From the IMG/VR virus record IMGVR_UViG_3300044591_002232, positions 1 to 64,000 of that record: a DNA stretch of 64,000 nt. One strand, 5' to 3'. The DNA is from a virus. Shown here piece by piece: positions 53,082-60,607 of this stretch. The position numbers and the translations under genes are program-made. Within the stretch, counting starts at the first letter, position 1; the number at the start of each line of letters is the position of its first letter. The notes below the pieces were generated by a model that had not been told where the DNA came from, searched no databases, and was given only the letters and a program-made list of their open reading frames with translations.

Positions 53082-53160
53082 ACTCCACTGGCGAAACGGT
53101 AAACGCGGCAGACTCAAAATCTGCTTCTTCGGATTCCCAGTTCAAATCTGGGGTGGAGTA
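53082..53160 (+). tRNA. tRNA-Leu (anticodon CAA)
   Basis: Full cloverleaf: acceptor ACTCCAC/GTGGAGT, D arm GCG...CGC with GG in the loop, anticodon arm GCAGA/TCTGC with loop CTCAAAA (anticodon CAA, reads UUG), an 11-base variable arm typical of leucine tRNAs, T arm CCCAG TTCAAAT CTGGG, discriminator A. CCA is not encoded. Only tRNA in the window; it may support codon use or replace a host tRNA cut by defence nucleases. Confidence 0.93.
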
Positions 53161-53180
53161 CTAACCTACTATTCTTTATT

Positions 53181-53408
53181 ATGAACACTTTACATCAAGA
53201 CATTGAAAAAATTACTAATATGAGTTGCGGCGATGTAATTGATATTAATATGTCTGAAGAATCTGGTGGAGAAGTTCATCGTCATAATGATGGCTTGGTT
53301 CTTTATGAAATCCCATTATATGGTGGTGAAGGTAATTTAGTCGCAACATACCAGTTTAATAAAGAAGGTATTGAAGAATTAGTTACAACAGTCCATTCTT
53401 GGACATAG
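53181..53408 (+). CDS. Hypothetical acidic protein, 75 residues
   Basis: NTLHQDIEKITNMSCGDVID, then a beta-rich part (GLVLYEIPLYGGEGNLVATY). Begins 20 bp after the tRNA. No family recognised. Confidence 0.6.
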   Translation: MNTLHQDIEKITNMSCGDVIDINMSEESGGEVHRHNDGLVLYEIPLYGGEGNLVATYQFNKEGIEELVTTVHSWT

Positions 53409-53423
53409 TAAGTATTTTTTACC

Positions 53424-53582
53424 ATGAACACCACAGAAACCATTAATCTTCTCACAAAAAGAATCAAAAATCTTAAAGAAGAACTAGACCAAAATCCACA
53501 ATATAAACAAAACATTGTGGATTCTATTCTAGACGACATTTCTTATTATCAAAACCAACTGAATTCTTTACGAGACCAATGA
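53424..53582 (+). CDS. Coiled-coil peptide, 52 residues
   Basis: INLLTKRIKNLKEELDQNPQ then a helix to LNSLRDQ. ATGA overlap with the next gene. Confidence 0.5.
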   Translation: MNTTETINLLTKRIKNLKEELDQNPQYKQNIVDSILDDISYYQNQLNSLRDQ

Positions 53583-53716
53583 CTGAAGAAAATTTCTATC
53601 TTTTGTGGGAAAGATTCGCTCTTTCTGAAATTACAAAAAGTATTCCTGATAATGTAGAAGAATTTTGTAAACAGAATGAAATTACTGTTGATTATTTTAT
53701 AGAGGAGTGGTTGTGA
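53579..53716 (+). CDS. Small acidic protein, 45 residues
   Basis: TEENFYLLWERFALSEITKS, then FCKQNEITVDYFIEEW, a helical layout resembling short DNA-binding folds, but too small to assign. Stop is inside a GACA box. Confidence 0.5.
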   Translation: MTEENFYLLWERFALSEITKSIPDNVEEFCKQNEITVDYFIEEWL

Positions 53717-53770
53717 CGATTTGAAAGGTGCCCACCTCTTAAGGCCCAGCCGCAATCCATCCACTAAAAT
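53715..53770 (+). promoter_or_regulatory. GACA-box promoter cassette, variant box
   Basis: GACGATTTGAAAGGTGCCCA plus C (53715-53735), -10 TAAAAT 53765-53770 by spacing, ATG 24 bp later. Confidence 0.5.
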
Positions 53771-53794
53771 TACCAAGCATTTCACAAGAAACTT

Positions 53795-54364
53795 ATGAGC
53801 ATCCATCTTGACAAATACCTCAATCAAGAGGTCCAAATAGAACTCCGAAACGGAGAGGGATATATTGGCGTAGTTGAAGAATGTCTAGATTCACGTTTTA
53901 GCTTCAGATTTAAAATAGGAAATAACCCAAATTATTATAATACACTAGGATATTATAGTAACTCTTGCGTGGCAGAACCCCACGACATCGTATCAATCAA
54001 ACCATTCACAAAAACCATGAAATTCACCGGACTTGCCCAAAAACATCCACACATTGACCTCAATAAGTTTATTGGAAAGACTATTCTTATTCGGCTGAAT
54101 AAAGAATACTCGGGCCTTTCAACCCAATATATTGGAAAAATTTCTGGTGATTTAAACATCGGTGGGTTTCAGTTTACAAATTCAGGAAAGCGTTCTCATT
54201 GCCCAACTACTCAATGGATTACAGAAATCTATGAAGAAGGAGCCTTCCACATTGAAACCAAAGAAATTCCTGATGTAGACCCCGAAGTAGAAAAGGCCAA
54301 AGAAGCCGTAAAAAATCTGTCTGAGGAACAAATTGCTCAACTTCTTCATTCTCTTAAAAAATGA
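53795..54364 (+). CDS. Tandem Sm/LSm-like domain protein, copy 1
   Basis: 189 residues. Residues 6-70 (YLNQEVQIELRNGEGYIGVV, then HDIVSI) and 88-150 (FIGKTILIRLNKEYSG, then WITEIY) each show the Sm pattern: strand, G-x-x-x-x-G bend, and a closing D-I-V-x-I or I-T-E-I strand. A linker has FTGLAQKHPHIDLNKF. The C-terminal helix is LSEEQIAQLLHSLKK. The 61309 product has the same plan. Sm folds usually bind RNA, so an RNA-related role is inferred. Confidence 0.6.
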   Translation: MSIHLDKYLNQEVQIELRNGEGYIGVVEECLDSRFSFRFKIGNNPNYYNTLGYYSNSCVAEPHDIVSIKPFTKTMKFTGLAQKHPHIDLNKFIGKTILIRLNKEYSGLSTQYIGKISGDLNIGGFQFTNSGKRSHCPTTQWITEIYEEGAFHIETKEIPDVDPEVEKAKEAVKNLSEEQIAQLLHSLKK

Positions 54365-54561
54365 ACTGGCTTCCAATTGAAACTGCACCAAAAGACCGCA
54401 AAATGTTTGCTGTCATTGCCAAGGATGTTGTAGTAACTCCAAATGGAGTTCCTTATACAACTGACCCATATTATGTTTGGATGGAAAGTGAGGACGCATT
54501 TGCTAGATGGCCACACCCATTTCCACCAACCCATTGGCATCCTATGCCCAATTTTTCTTAA
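54361..54561 (+). CDS. DUF551-like small protein, 66 residues
   Basis: NWLPIETAPKDRKMFAVIAK and THWHPMP near the end match the DUF551 pattern (W-x-P-I-x-x-A-P-x-D, closing W-x-P). Overlaps the previous gene by ATGA. Confidence 0.65.
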   Translation: MNWLPIETAPKDRKMFAVIAKDVVVTPNGVPYTTDPYYVWMESEDAFARWPHPFPPTHWHPMPNFS

Positions 54562-54567
54562 TTATGA

Positions 54568-54624
54568 AACCACTTTTTAAACCGTCCACTGCACCACCAC
54601 AAGCCGCCCATTTCACTCTATACT
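54568..54624 (+). promoter_or_regulatory. GACA-box promoter cassette
   Basis: Variant box AACCACTTTTTAAACCGTCC plus AC from 54568, -10 TATACT 54619-54624, ATG 35 bp later. Confidence 0.6.
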
Positions 54625-54659
54625 AAAAAAGTCCACTTAATTCATCAAACAAACAAAAA

Positions 54660-54932
54660 ATGGCATTTTACAATAAAAAACCAGTCACTATTGAGGCTCG
54701 TCAATTTGACGGAACACTTGAATGCACCCAGGCTCTTTATGAGTGGGTGGAAAGCTGCAATCCTGGAAAGCTCCGATACCTTCAAAATCCAGACGGAACT
54801 TGCCTGATGTATATCACTACTCTTGAGGGTCCACACAGTAGCACTATTGGGGACTTTCTTATCCGAGGAGTAAAGAACGAATTTTACTTCTGCAAGCCAG
54901 ATATTTTTGAAATGACTTACGACCCCGCCTGA
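54660..54932 (+). CDS. PGDYG-like phage protein, 90 residues
   Basis: KPVTIEARQFDGTLE, then TIGDFLIRGVKNEFYFCKPD and IFEMTYDPA follow the family pattern (K-P-x-x-x-x-A-x-Q-F; G-D-x-L-I-x-G-x-x-G-E; I-F-x-x-T-Y). The N-terminal part of the 31175 product is the same domain. Function unknown. Confidence 0.7.
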   Translation: MAFYNKKPVTIEARQFDGTLECTQALYEWVESCNPGKLRYLQNPDGTCLMYITTLEGPHSSTIGDFLIRGVKNEFYFCKPDIFEMTYDPA

Positions 54933-54934
54933 TT

Positions 54935-55171
54935 ATGGAAATCACTTATCGCGGAATCCCCAAGAAAGAACGCATCTGGCGTGGTCGATGTATGGAATGT
55001 GGCTCTACTGCCACTGCAAGGCAATCAGAACTGACTCACATTTCAACAGATCAACTAGAGGGGGAATTTTCATGGATGACGTGTCCTGTTTGCAATGCCG
55101 GATCTGATTCCGATGGTCACGGGGGAATGCTTTTTTATCCACGAACTGAAGTCAATTGGAGTCGAGATTGA
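54935..55171 (+). CDS. Zinc-binding phage protein, 78 residues
   Basis: EITYRGIPKKERIWRGRCME with CMECG (about 19-23) and CPVC (about 50-53). The start and the C-x-x-C-G-S pattern are common in small phage zinc proteins. Confidence 0.65.
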   Translation: MEITYRGIPKKERIWRGRCMECGSTATARQSELTHISTDQLEGEFSWMTCPVCNAGSDSDGHGGMLFYPRTEVNWSRD

Positions 55172-55226
55172 AAAGGATGGGCAGTTAACCTACTGTCCAC
55201 CACACCACCATAAGTCACCCATTTCA

Positions 55227-55403
55227 ATGTACAACATCAACCCCAACCAACGCTACATTGTATATGCTCAGCGAGCAATTATCTATTTTATTCTTGCTCT
55301 TATTCTAAACAGCCTTGCAATCTACCCATTTCTTTTGGGAGCTTGTATCGGCTGGGCTTTTTGCAATACTGTTCTTTCTATTATCACTCTAATTCAAGAC
55401 TAA
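55227..55403 (+). CDS. Small membrane protein, 58 residues
   Basis: ATG 55227 chosen. Two hydrophobic spans (AIIYFILALILNSLAIYPFL and LGACIGWAFCNTVLSIITLI). Confidence 0.55.
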   Translation: MYNINPNQRYIVYAQRAIIYFILALILNSLAIYPFLLGACIGWAFCNTVLSIITLIQD

Positions 55404-55447
55404 TGTTTACTTTTGGATTGGTCAAAAAATTACCTTTATTCCCTTGT

Positions 55448-55504
55448 GACACTTCAAGAACCTGCACAGCCTCCTTTGTAAAACTGCACATTTAGACGTA
55501 TGAT
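55448..55504 (+). promoter_or_regulatory. GACA-box promoter cassette
   Basis: Box GACACTTCAAGAACCTGCAC (55448-55467), -10 TATGAT 55499-55504, ATG 35 bp later. Confidence 0.6.
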
Positions 55505-55539
55505 GACTGCTCCACCCAAACCCAATACAAAAACTAATA

Positions 55540-55839
55540 ATGTACTTCTCAGAATACGGCGTTTCTCTTGAGGCGGGAGAACTTCGGGACATTCTCACGG
55601 GCAAGACAGGATTTCGTAGGTGCCCTGATTGTGAAGGTCACGGAGAGAGTTGGATACTTCATTATGTTGATGTTAATGACCCTGACCAAAATAATGAACA
55701 ATACAAAATTGTAAGTGCTCAATTTGCTGCCGATTTTGATGAGGATAATATCCATTCAGAATACTCTTGGGCAGAGTGTGATTTGGAGGATTGTGAAACT
55801 TGTTATAGTGTCGGGTATATCCCTATTGAAGGTTATTGA
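55540..55839 (+). CDS. DnaJ-type zinc-finger protein, 99 residues
   Basis: CPDCEGHGE (about 28-36) and CETCYSVGY (about 86-94) are DnaJ-like C-x-x-C-x-G-x-G repeats at both ends of an acidic insert. No J domain. Similar pairs occur in the 59754 product. Confidence 0.65.
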   Translation: MYFSEYGVSLEAGELRDILTGKTGFRRCPDCEGHGESWILHYVDVNDPDQNNEQYKIVSAQFAADFDEDNIHSEYSWAECDLEDCETCYSVGYIPIEGY

Positions 55840-55843
55840 GGTT

Positions 55844-55899
55844 GACACTTTATAAACTGGCACAATGACCCTACCCCCAGGGTCCTTTTCTTTTAAAAT
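55844..55899 (+). promoter_or_regulatory. GACA-box cassette with terminator hairpin
   Basis: Box 55844-55863; GACCCT (55867-55872) pairs with AGGGTC (55879-55884), then CTTTTC. -10 TAAAAT 55894-55899 by spacing; ATG 27 bp later. Confidence 0.7.
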
Positions 55900-55926
55900 T
55901 ATCCCATAATCAAACAGCAATCCACC

Positions 55927-56274
55927 ATGAAATTTGAGCATCATTCTTCAACTAGCAATGTGGTTCGTTTGTTCATGGAGAATGACGAAATGCATGATTT
56001 TCGTAATGACATGTTTGAGGCGGTGTGCAATAGCCAAGAACCGGCTCCTGTTCTTTATGATTTTATCACTGATAATTGGATTGTTGGAAAATCTTTTGAG
56101 ATGTGTAGTTGTTCTGTCAAGTATCTGGTGGAACTCGTGAGTTACTTGGAGACTAACCAAAAATGGGATAGTTATATGTCACCAACAACCAAAGTTCTTA
56201 TTGAATTTACCAAACATGCTCAAAGGCGCATTGCCAATATTAAATTTTTTGAAGAAGTAATGGAGACGATTTAA
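55927..56274 (+). CDS. Hypothetical protein, 115 residues
   Basis: Helical, with FRNDMFEAVCNSQEPAPVLY and a CSCS motif in the middle. No family recognised. Confidence 0.6.
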   Translation: MKFEHHSSTSNVVRLFMENDEMHDFRNDMFEAVCNSQEPAPVLYDFITDNWIVGKSFEMCSCSVKYLVELVSYLETNQKWDSYMSPTTKVLIEFTKHAQRRIANIKFFEEVMETI

Positions 56275-56279
56275 ATATT

Positions 56280-56507
56280 ATGGACCCTAACAGAAACAAA
56301 CTAGAAACAATTCTTAAACTCCCCACTCATCGTCTCTTGGGGGTTTATCGTAAAGAAAGAGAGTATTTACACGTTTATGCAGCGGACTGGGTATGGTATT
56401 GTGATTGTTCTTCTTGTGTTGAATGGAGAGAAAATAGAAAAAAAATTAATCAAAAACTTTCTGTAATAAAAGAAGAACTTGACAAACGAGAACACTTATC
56501 AAAATGA
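56280..56507 (+). CDS. Small phage protein with Cys cluster, 75 residues
   Basis: TILKLPTHRLLGVYRKEREY, then WYCDCSSCVEW and a helix. The pattern (R-L-L-x-x-Y-R-K then C-x-C-x-x-C) recurs in phages as a protein of unknown role. Overlaps the next gene by 4 bp. Confidence 0.6.
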   Translation: MDPNRNKLETILKLPTHRLLGVYRKEREYLHVYAADWVWYCDCSSCVEWRENRKKINQKLSVIKEELDKREHLSK

Positions 56508-56731
56508 AAATTAAAGAATTAGAAGAACTCATAAAGTCCGGTAAATTTTTTGATGCAAACAGCATAGTCCCATCAAAAGACCTTGATTCTTATGATTACA
56601 ACTTATTTCTCAAATTTGCTAGTCAAAAAGAACTAGAAGATGATTCTTTCACCACAGAAACATTCAAGAAAATTGAGGAGTACAAAATTCAAGGACTTAC
56701 TCCGACTGTTAGTTTTGTAGACGAAATTTGA
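56504..56731 (+). CDS. Small paralogous protein (IPS-D-DY-LFL-EELE family), copy 3
   Basis: 75 residues with SIVPSKDLDSYDYNLFLKFA, SQKELEDD, TTETFKKI, matching the products at 17620 and 19202 in order and spacing. Confidence 0.65.
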   Translation: MKIKELEELIKSGKFFDANSIVPSKDLDSYDYNLFLKFASQKELEDDSFTTETFKKIEEYKIQGLTPTVSFVDEI

Positions 56732-56740
56732 ATTATTATT

Positions 56741-56959
56741 ATGAACGACCTAATTGAAGCACTCCAAATCTTTTCCAAATATGGAAATTTTGAACCCCCA
56801 TTGTTCCATTGTGAAAACAATTCTTTGACTGTTAATCCTGCAATTTCACCTTTTTATGTATCCTCTGAGGATAAGAAGAGGTTGGAAGAATTGGGATTCT
56901 TTGTTAGTACTGATTATGGATACGATATCTTTAAATCTCATCGTTTCATCGTTTCGTGA
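56741..56959 (+). CDS. Phage protein (NDLIEAL-SKY family), 72 residues
   Basis: NDLIEALQIFSKYGNFEPPL, FHCENNSLTVNP, VSSEDKKRLEELGFF and a closing FKSHRFIVS. This layout belongs to a widespread phage family of unknown function. Confidence 0.7.
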   Translation: MNDLIEALQIFSKYGNFEPPLFHCENNSLTVNPAISPFYVSSEDKKRLEELGFFVSTDYGYDIFKSHRFIVS

Positions 56960-56972
56960 TCTGTTGATTATT

Positions 56973-57197
56973 ATGAAAACACTTTTAAATATTGGCGAAT
57001 GTATAATTTTAAGTATTGTACTTTCCATACCAACATTTTTGGCTGTTTATCTTGTATCTAAAATTCCAAAGATGCCAAAAGAACCACCACAAAAGTTTGA
57101 AGTAGTTGACACGTACAAGGGTTGCGTGGTGGTTCGCTATACTCCGGTGAATTCGGCTCATTATCACTACTTTTTGGATTGCACCAGAGACACCTAA
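56973..57197 (+). CDS. Small membrane protein, 74 residues
   Basis: ATG 56973 chosen. Transmembrane segment IILSIVLSIPTFLAVYLV, then a soluble tail ending SAHYHYFLDC, as in other small phage membrane proteins. Its end lies in a GACA box. Confidence 0.6.
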   Translation: MKTLLNIGECIILSIVLSIPTFLAVYLVSKIPKMPKEPPQKFEVVDTYKGCVVVRYTPVNSAHYHYFLDCTRDT

Positions 57198-57245
57198 CCA
57201 ACTGGCACAAGGACCCGACCAGACCAGCCAATTCTCTTTTATACT
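57189..57245 (+). promoter_or_regulatory. GACA-box promoter cassette
   Basis: Box GACACCTAACCAACTGGCAC (57189-57208), -10 TATACT 57240-57245, ATG 23 bp later. No stable hairpin. Confidence 0.7.
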
Positions 57246-57268
57246 GTCTCCAGTTCAATCAACTGATT

Positions 57269-57544
57269 ATGCCATTACTTATTTCTAAATTTAATAATTC
57301 AAAAGGCGATTTGTCGATTAAACTAGGTCAATTTATCCCAGATGAGGAACTAAATGAATTTATGTCACCTAGAACTAATACGGTGGTTTATGCGTCTTAT
57401 CAAGAGTTGACTGTGTGTTGCGATATTCTAGGGAGACGGAACCCATCTGGAATTACTCATGGATTTTTTGGAGATAATGCAAAGGAAATTGTAGGAAATT
57501 GGAATTCTTATCAAAAAGAAGTAAATGGGGTGACACCTGATTAA
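57269..57544 (+). CDS. Hypothetical protein, 91 residues
   Basis: Start ATG 57269 set by the cassette. PLLISKFNNSKGDLSIKLGQ, then YASYQELTVCCDILGRRN. No family recognised; its stop lies in the next box. Confidence 0.6.
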   Translation: MPLLISKFNNSKGDLSIKLGQFIPDEELNEFMSPRTNTVVYASYQELTVCCDILGRRNPSGITHGFFGDNAKEIVGNWNSYQKEVNGVTPD

Positions 57545-57588
57545 CTGACACAAGGACCCTACCGCCTCCCACCAACATCCATTACAAT
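57532..57588 (+). promoter_or_regulatory. GACA-box promoter cassette
   Basis: Box GACACCTGATTAACTGACAC (57532-57551), -10 TACAAT 57583-57588, ATG 30 bp later. Confidence 0.7.
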
Positions 57589-57618
57589 ACACTCAGTTCA
57601 ACCAACTCATTTCAAATT

Positions 57619-58170
57619 ATGTTGACTCCAATTGATTTCAAAAACAACTATTTTGCCCTGCTTGCCGAATCTCAACGAATTACTGGTGTAAGGCCAGCTA
57701 GTTTTATGTTTTGGCGGAATGATTCTATTTTCAATAGTGGAAGTTCCATCACGACCGAGCAATGGAGTAATCTTGTAAAGGTTGCCTCTATTATTAAATC
57801 AAATCAAAATCGATTTTATATGGGGGCCATCCACAAAAAAACTAGTTGCGGGACTGCTCACTGTATCTCCGGATATGCACACGCCCTCTATATGAATGAT
57901 ATTGATTATTATGATAATAAATCCTCCAATATTCTAGAAATTTCTACGAATATGCTTTCCCATTATGCCAAGCCATTTTTCTGGATTATGCATTCTAACC
58001 TTAACGCAAACAGGGAGGCTCATAAAGGACTTCCAGAACAACTAGTTATGAAGTGGTTCATTGACCCAATTCTTGAGGAGGCCCGCAAAGAATCTCACGA
58101 TTTGTCTGGTGAAATTACTCAGTTTGTTCAAAAGTCTCAACAAGAACAAATGGCTACTTGTGATGTATAA
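57619..58170 (+). CDS. Hypothetical protein, 183 residues
   Basis: Contains MGAIHKKTSCGTAHCISGYA, a C-G-T-x-x-C-I-x-G motif seen in some phage proteins of unknown role, then helical parts. Single gene between two cassettes. Confidence 0.65.
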   Translation: MLTPIDFKNNYFALLAESQRITGVRPASFMFWRNDSIFNSGSSITTEQWSNLVKVASIIKSNQNRFYMGAIHKKTSCGTAHCISGYAHALYMNDIDYYDNKSSNILEISTNMLSHYAKPFFWIMHSNLNANREAHKGLPEQLVMKWFIDPILEEARKESHDLSGEITQFVQKSQQEQMATCDV

Positions 58171-58173
58171 GTA

Positions 58174-58230
58174 GCCACCTTTTTAACTGTCACAAGGGCT
58201 CCTCACCGGGAGTCCTTTTTGCTTTATAAT
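58174..58230 (+). promoter_or_regulatory. GACA-box cassette with 8-bp terminator hairpin
   Basis: Box GCCACCTTTTTAACTGTCAC (58174-58193); AGGGCTCC pairs with GGAGTCCT (58195-58216), then TTTT. -10 TATAAT 58225-58230; ATG 26 bp later. Confidence 0.8.
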
Positions 58231-58256
58231 ACCAAAACAACTGTGAGGAAACTTTA

Positions 58257-59150
58257 ATGGGCTGCTGGAACAAAACTTGCGGGGTTTCTAACCTGCATAT
58301 TCATGCAGGAGACCCTGTTTATGTTTTTATTCTACAACAAAATACTGTAAGGTCTAATCATTGTTATTCTAATCATTTTTATACCCCAGTGATGGTCCCT
58401 TTTCAAAGTCATTATGATTATTATGGTCGTGGAAAGAATAATAGCGGTATTGGGTTAGAGGTAATTATTAAAAACCTAAAAGAAAAACTGATTGAGAAAG
58501 AAATTGGCGAAAATCAATATCACGATATTGCAGTGAAACGAGAAAGATTTGATGTACATATGCTTTTTGAGTCTATGCAAAAAGGTCGGCTTGAGATTCA
58601 GAATCCTTATGCCAGATACTCTGGAAATCCAGAAAATATTTCTGTTGATTTTGTGATGATGCGAAAGGATGTGGTAGATAAACTCATTGGAGAATATGAT
58701 ATTGAGGAGTATAGTAATGGTGGGTACATATATTACAAATTTTCTACTGTTTTAGATGGTGTGGATGAACTTATTCAGGCTATTCAAGATAAAGTTAATA
58801 AACCATATTTCTTTAGTGCTATTAAATTATCTACCAATGATAAGATCAATCACTGGGTTAGTTTTTGGACTGGATTTGAATTTAGTAGTTTTATCAATCC
58901 TCTTACTGAACTTACATCCCTAGTAAAACAAAAACGCATCGAAGATGCCAAGCAATTTGCCATAGATGCTTTGAAGGGTGCATTTATGACCAAGTTTATG
59001 GAAATGACTCGTCGTAGTTGGATTCCTCAGTGCGGCGAAGGGAGCCAGAATATAGAACTTGCTGGTCATAAAATACTTGCTAAGACTATTCTTGAAATTG
59101 CAGAAAAAGAAGAAAGGGAAATTGAACAAGAGGATTACGATGACACCTGA
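58257..59150 (+). CDS. Phage protein of the MGCW family, copy 2, 297 residues
   Basis: MGCWNKTCGVSNLHIHAGDP, then SHYDYYGRG, as in the family also represented at 35740. The C-terminal 120 residues are a separate domain (WVSFWTGFEFSSFINPLTEL and a Trp/Arg segment). Function unknown; Cys residues suggest metal binding. Confidence 0.7.
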   Translation: MGCWNKTCGVSNLHIHAGDPVYVFILQQNTVRSNHCYSNHFYTPVMVPFQSHYDYYGRGKNNSGIGLEVIIKNLKEKLIEKEIGENQYHDIAVKRERFDVHMLFESMQKGRLEIQNPYARYSGNPENISVDFVMMRKDVVDKLIGEYDIEEYSNGGYIYYKFSTVLDGVDELIQAIQDKVNKPYFFSAIKLSTNDKINHWVSFWTGFEFSSFINPLTELTSLVKQKRIEDAKQFAIDALKGAFMTKFMEMTRRSWIPQCGEGSQNIELAGHKILAKTILEIAEKEEREIEQEDYDDT

Positions 59151-59196
59151 GTAACTGCCACAAGGACCCTATCACCGGGTCCTTTTTCTCTATAAT
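59142..59196 (+). promoter_or_regulatory. GACA-box cassette, clear example with 8-bp hairpin
   Basis: Box GACACCTGAGTAACTGCCAC (59142-59161); AAGGACCC (59162-59169) pairs with GGGTCCTT (59177-59184), then TTT; -10 TATAAT 59191-59196; ATG 26 bp later. The hairpin exactly fills the space between box and -10. Confidence 0.85.
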
Positions 59197-59222
59197 AATC
59201 GAGTAACCTACTAACAACTAAA

Positions 59223-59336
59223 ATGGCACTATCAGTATCCCAACAAATTGCATCCATTGAAAATCAATTGGCCAAATTGAAGGACCAAATTGAAGAACAA
59301 GAAAATTCCCAAAAAAAGGTTTTCTATCACATTTAA
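59223..59336 (+). CDS. Coiled-coil peptide, 37 residues
   Basis: SVSQQIASIENQLAKLKDQI followed by a short charged tail. Start placed by the cassette. Overlaps the next gene by 47 bp. Confidence 0.5.
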   Translation: MALSVSQQIASIENQLAKLKDQIEEQENSQKKVFYHI

Positions 59337-59481
59337 ATATAACACTACGAAAGAATTCTGGGGTGATGTGGAACCGACTGAAGGACTTATTCATAGTATC
59401 CTCCAGTCTAAATTAGAAAAAATTAGTGAAGCTATGACACTTTACTGGGGATTAGAATTGGTTGAGGTTTTTGAGATTTAG
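59290..59481 (+). CDS. Small hypothetical protein, 63 residues
   Basis: TTG start with AAGGA upstream. Basic N-terminus (KNKKIPKKRFSITFKYNTTK), then a helix. The long overlap with the coiled-coil peptide makes it less certain. Confidence 0.45.
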   Translation: MKNKKIPKKRFSITFKYNTTKEFWGDVEPTEGLIHSILQSKLEKISEAMTLYWGLELVEVFEI

Positions 59482-59485
59482 ACAA

Positions 59486-59761
59486 ATGAAAATCGAACTA
59501 AAGTACATTATTTCTATCATTTTCTGCATATTATTTCTTACGTCCTGTGGGGATTATGACTTTATTTTAGAAAACCAATGTAAACTAACAGGAAAACATG
59601 AAGTAAGGACAGTAGATACTTCTTATATGATTTATGTGGGCGATGTCCCTATTTGGTTTCCAGATAGTTCAGAAGTGACCTATTATGAATATTCCTGTGT
59701 CAATGATAATGTATTCTGGTCTAGAGAACAAGTAATAGCCAAACCTACTGAAAATGATTAG
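59486..59761 (+). CDS. Putative lipoprotein, 91 residues
   Basis: ATG 59486 gives a signal peptide (YIISIIFCILFLTSCGDYDF) with lipobox L-T-S-C and cleavage before Cys. The rest is beta-rich with two further Cys. Phage lipoproteins can block superinfection or act as spanins; no Pro-rich spanin stretch is seen. Confidence 0.65.
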   Translation: MKIELKYIISIIFCILFLTSCGDYDFILENQCKLTGKHEVRTVDTSYMIYVGDVPIWFPDSSEVTYYEYSCVNDNVFWSREQVIAKPTEND

Positions 59762-60041
59762 CATAATGGACGAAAGTAAAGCCAGAATCTTAATAAGGAA
59801 ACAAACCGAACTTCTTAAAGAAGAAACCGAACTTCTTAAGAAACAAAATGAAAGACTAGAACAAATGATTACAAAAGTTAAATGTGAAACCTGCGATGGG
59901 ACCGGACTTGTAAAAGTTCTTATTAATCCAGATGGTTATTACGTTTATGCTGATGAACCGATTATAGAAACTTTAGGATGTCAGAATTGTGGAGGAAGTG
60001 GTTATGAACATAAAGACCCACCTGAAACACCGGCATCTTGA
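59754..60041 (+). CDS. Coiled-coil and DnaJ-type zinc-finger protein, 95 residues
   Basis: A coiled coil (ELLKEETELLKKQNERLEQM) precedes CETCDGTG (about 43-50) and CQNCGGSG (about 76-83). No J domain. Related pieces: the 52783 coiled coil and the 55540 zinc pair. Confidence 0.65.
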   Translation: MISIMDESKARILIRKQTELLKEETELLKKQNERLEQMITKVKCETCDGTGLVKVLINPDGYYVYADEPIIETLGCQNCGGSGYEHKDPPETPAS

Positions 60042-60540
60042 CCTAGAACTTCACAGGCCAATTCTTGATGAAGAATTAAACATCGCCACTTTTGTTCTCT
60101 ATAATCTCTCTGGTCAACTGGTGGGTTATCAACAATACAACCCTCTAGGCGACAAGAAGATTTTCAATTCCAAACTTGAGGGGAAATACTACACATACCG
60201 GAACAAAAACCAACCAACCATCGCAATCTGGGGAGTAGAGAGTTATTATGTTTCTGATGGTCCTATCTTCCTCACCGAAGGAATCTTTGATGCTTGTCGG
60301 ATGACTGAACTAGGCCAATCAGGATTTGCGACTCTTGCAAATAATCCACCAAAAGATTATAAAAATTGGCTAGAAATGTTACATCGCCCGGTCATTGTTG
60401 TTTGTGATAATGATGATGCTGGAAGAAAATTAGCCAAGTTTGGTGATTATGTTGAGGTAGTGCCTGATGGTAAGGACCTTGGAGAAGCACCGGATGATTA
60501 TGTTCAGTTTCTTGTAAATAACTATTGTGCCGGTTTTTGA
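60004..60540 (+). CDS. TOPRIM-domain protein (primase-like), 178 residues
   Basis: ATG 60004 with GGAGG 9 bp upstream. The C-terminal 95 residues are TOPRIM: FLTEGIFDA (Glu92), then VIVVCDNDDAGRKLA (Asp135, Asp137), as in DnaG-type primases and small phage TOPRIM proteins. The N-terminal 80 residues resemble the part that precedes TOPRIM in phage primases. The zinc finger and helicase parts are absent. A second, chimeric copy of its C-terminal half is at 62081. Confidence 0.75.
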   Translation: MNIKTHLKHRHLDLELHRPILDEELNIATFVLYNLSGQLVGYQQYNPLGDKKIFNSKLEGKYYTYRNKNQPTIAIWGVESYYVSDGPIFLTEGIFDACRMTELGQSGFATLANNPPKDYKNWLEMLHRPVIVVCDNDDAGRKLAKFGDYVEVVPDGKDLGEAPDDYVQFLVNNYCAGF

Positions 60541-60584
60541 ACTGTCTACATCGGTCTCCATTTGCGTCCAATATCCCGTATAAT
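60529..60584 (+). promoter_or_regulatory. GACA-box cassette overlapping the TOPRIM gene end
   Basis: Variant box GCCGGTTTTTGAACTGTCTA plus C from 60529, -10 TATAAT 60579-60584, ATG 23 bp later. The same gene end plus box occurs at 62420. Confidence 0.65.
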
Positions 60585-60607
60585 ACACTCAGTTCACCAA
60601 CAAAAAC

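Noticed and set aside
55181-55200. GCAGTTAACCTACTGTCCAC, similar to the right half of a GACA box
   Set aside because: No -10 at the 55-57 bp position, which would fall inside the next gene; left half-site absent.
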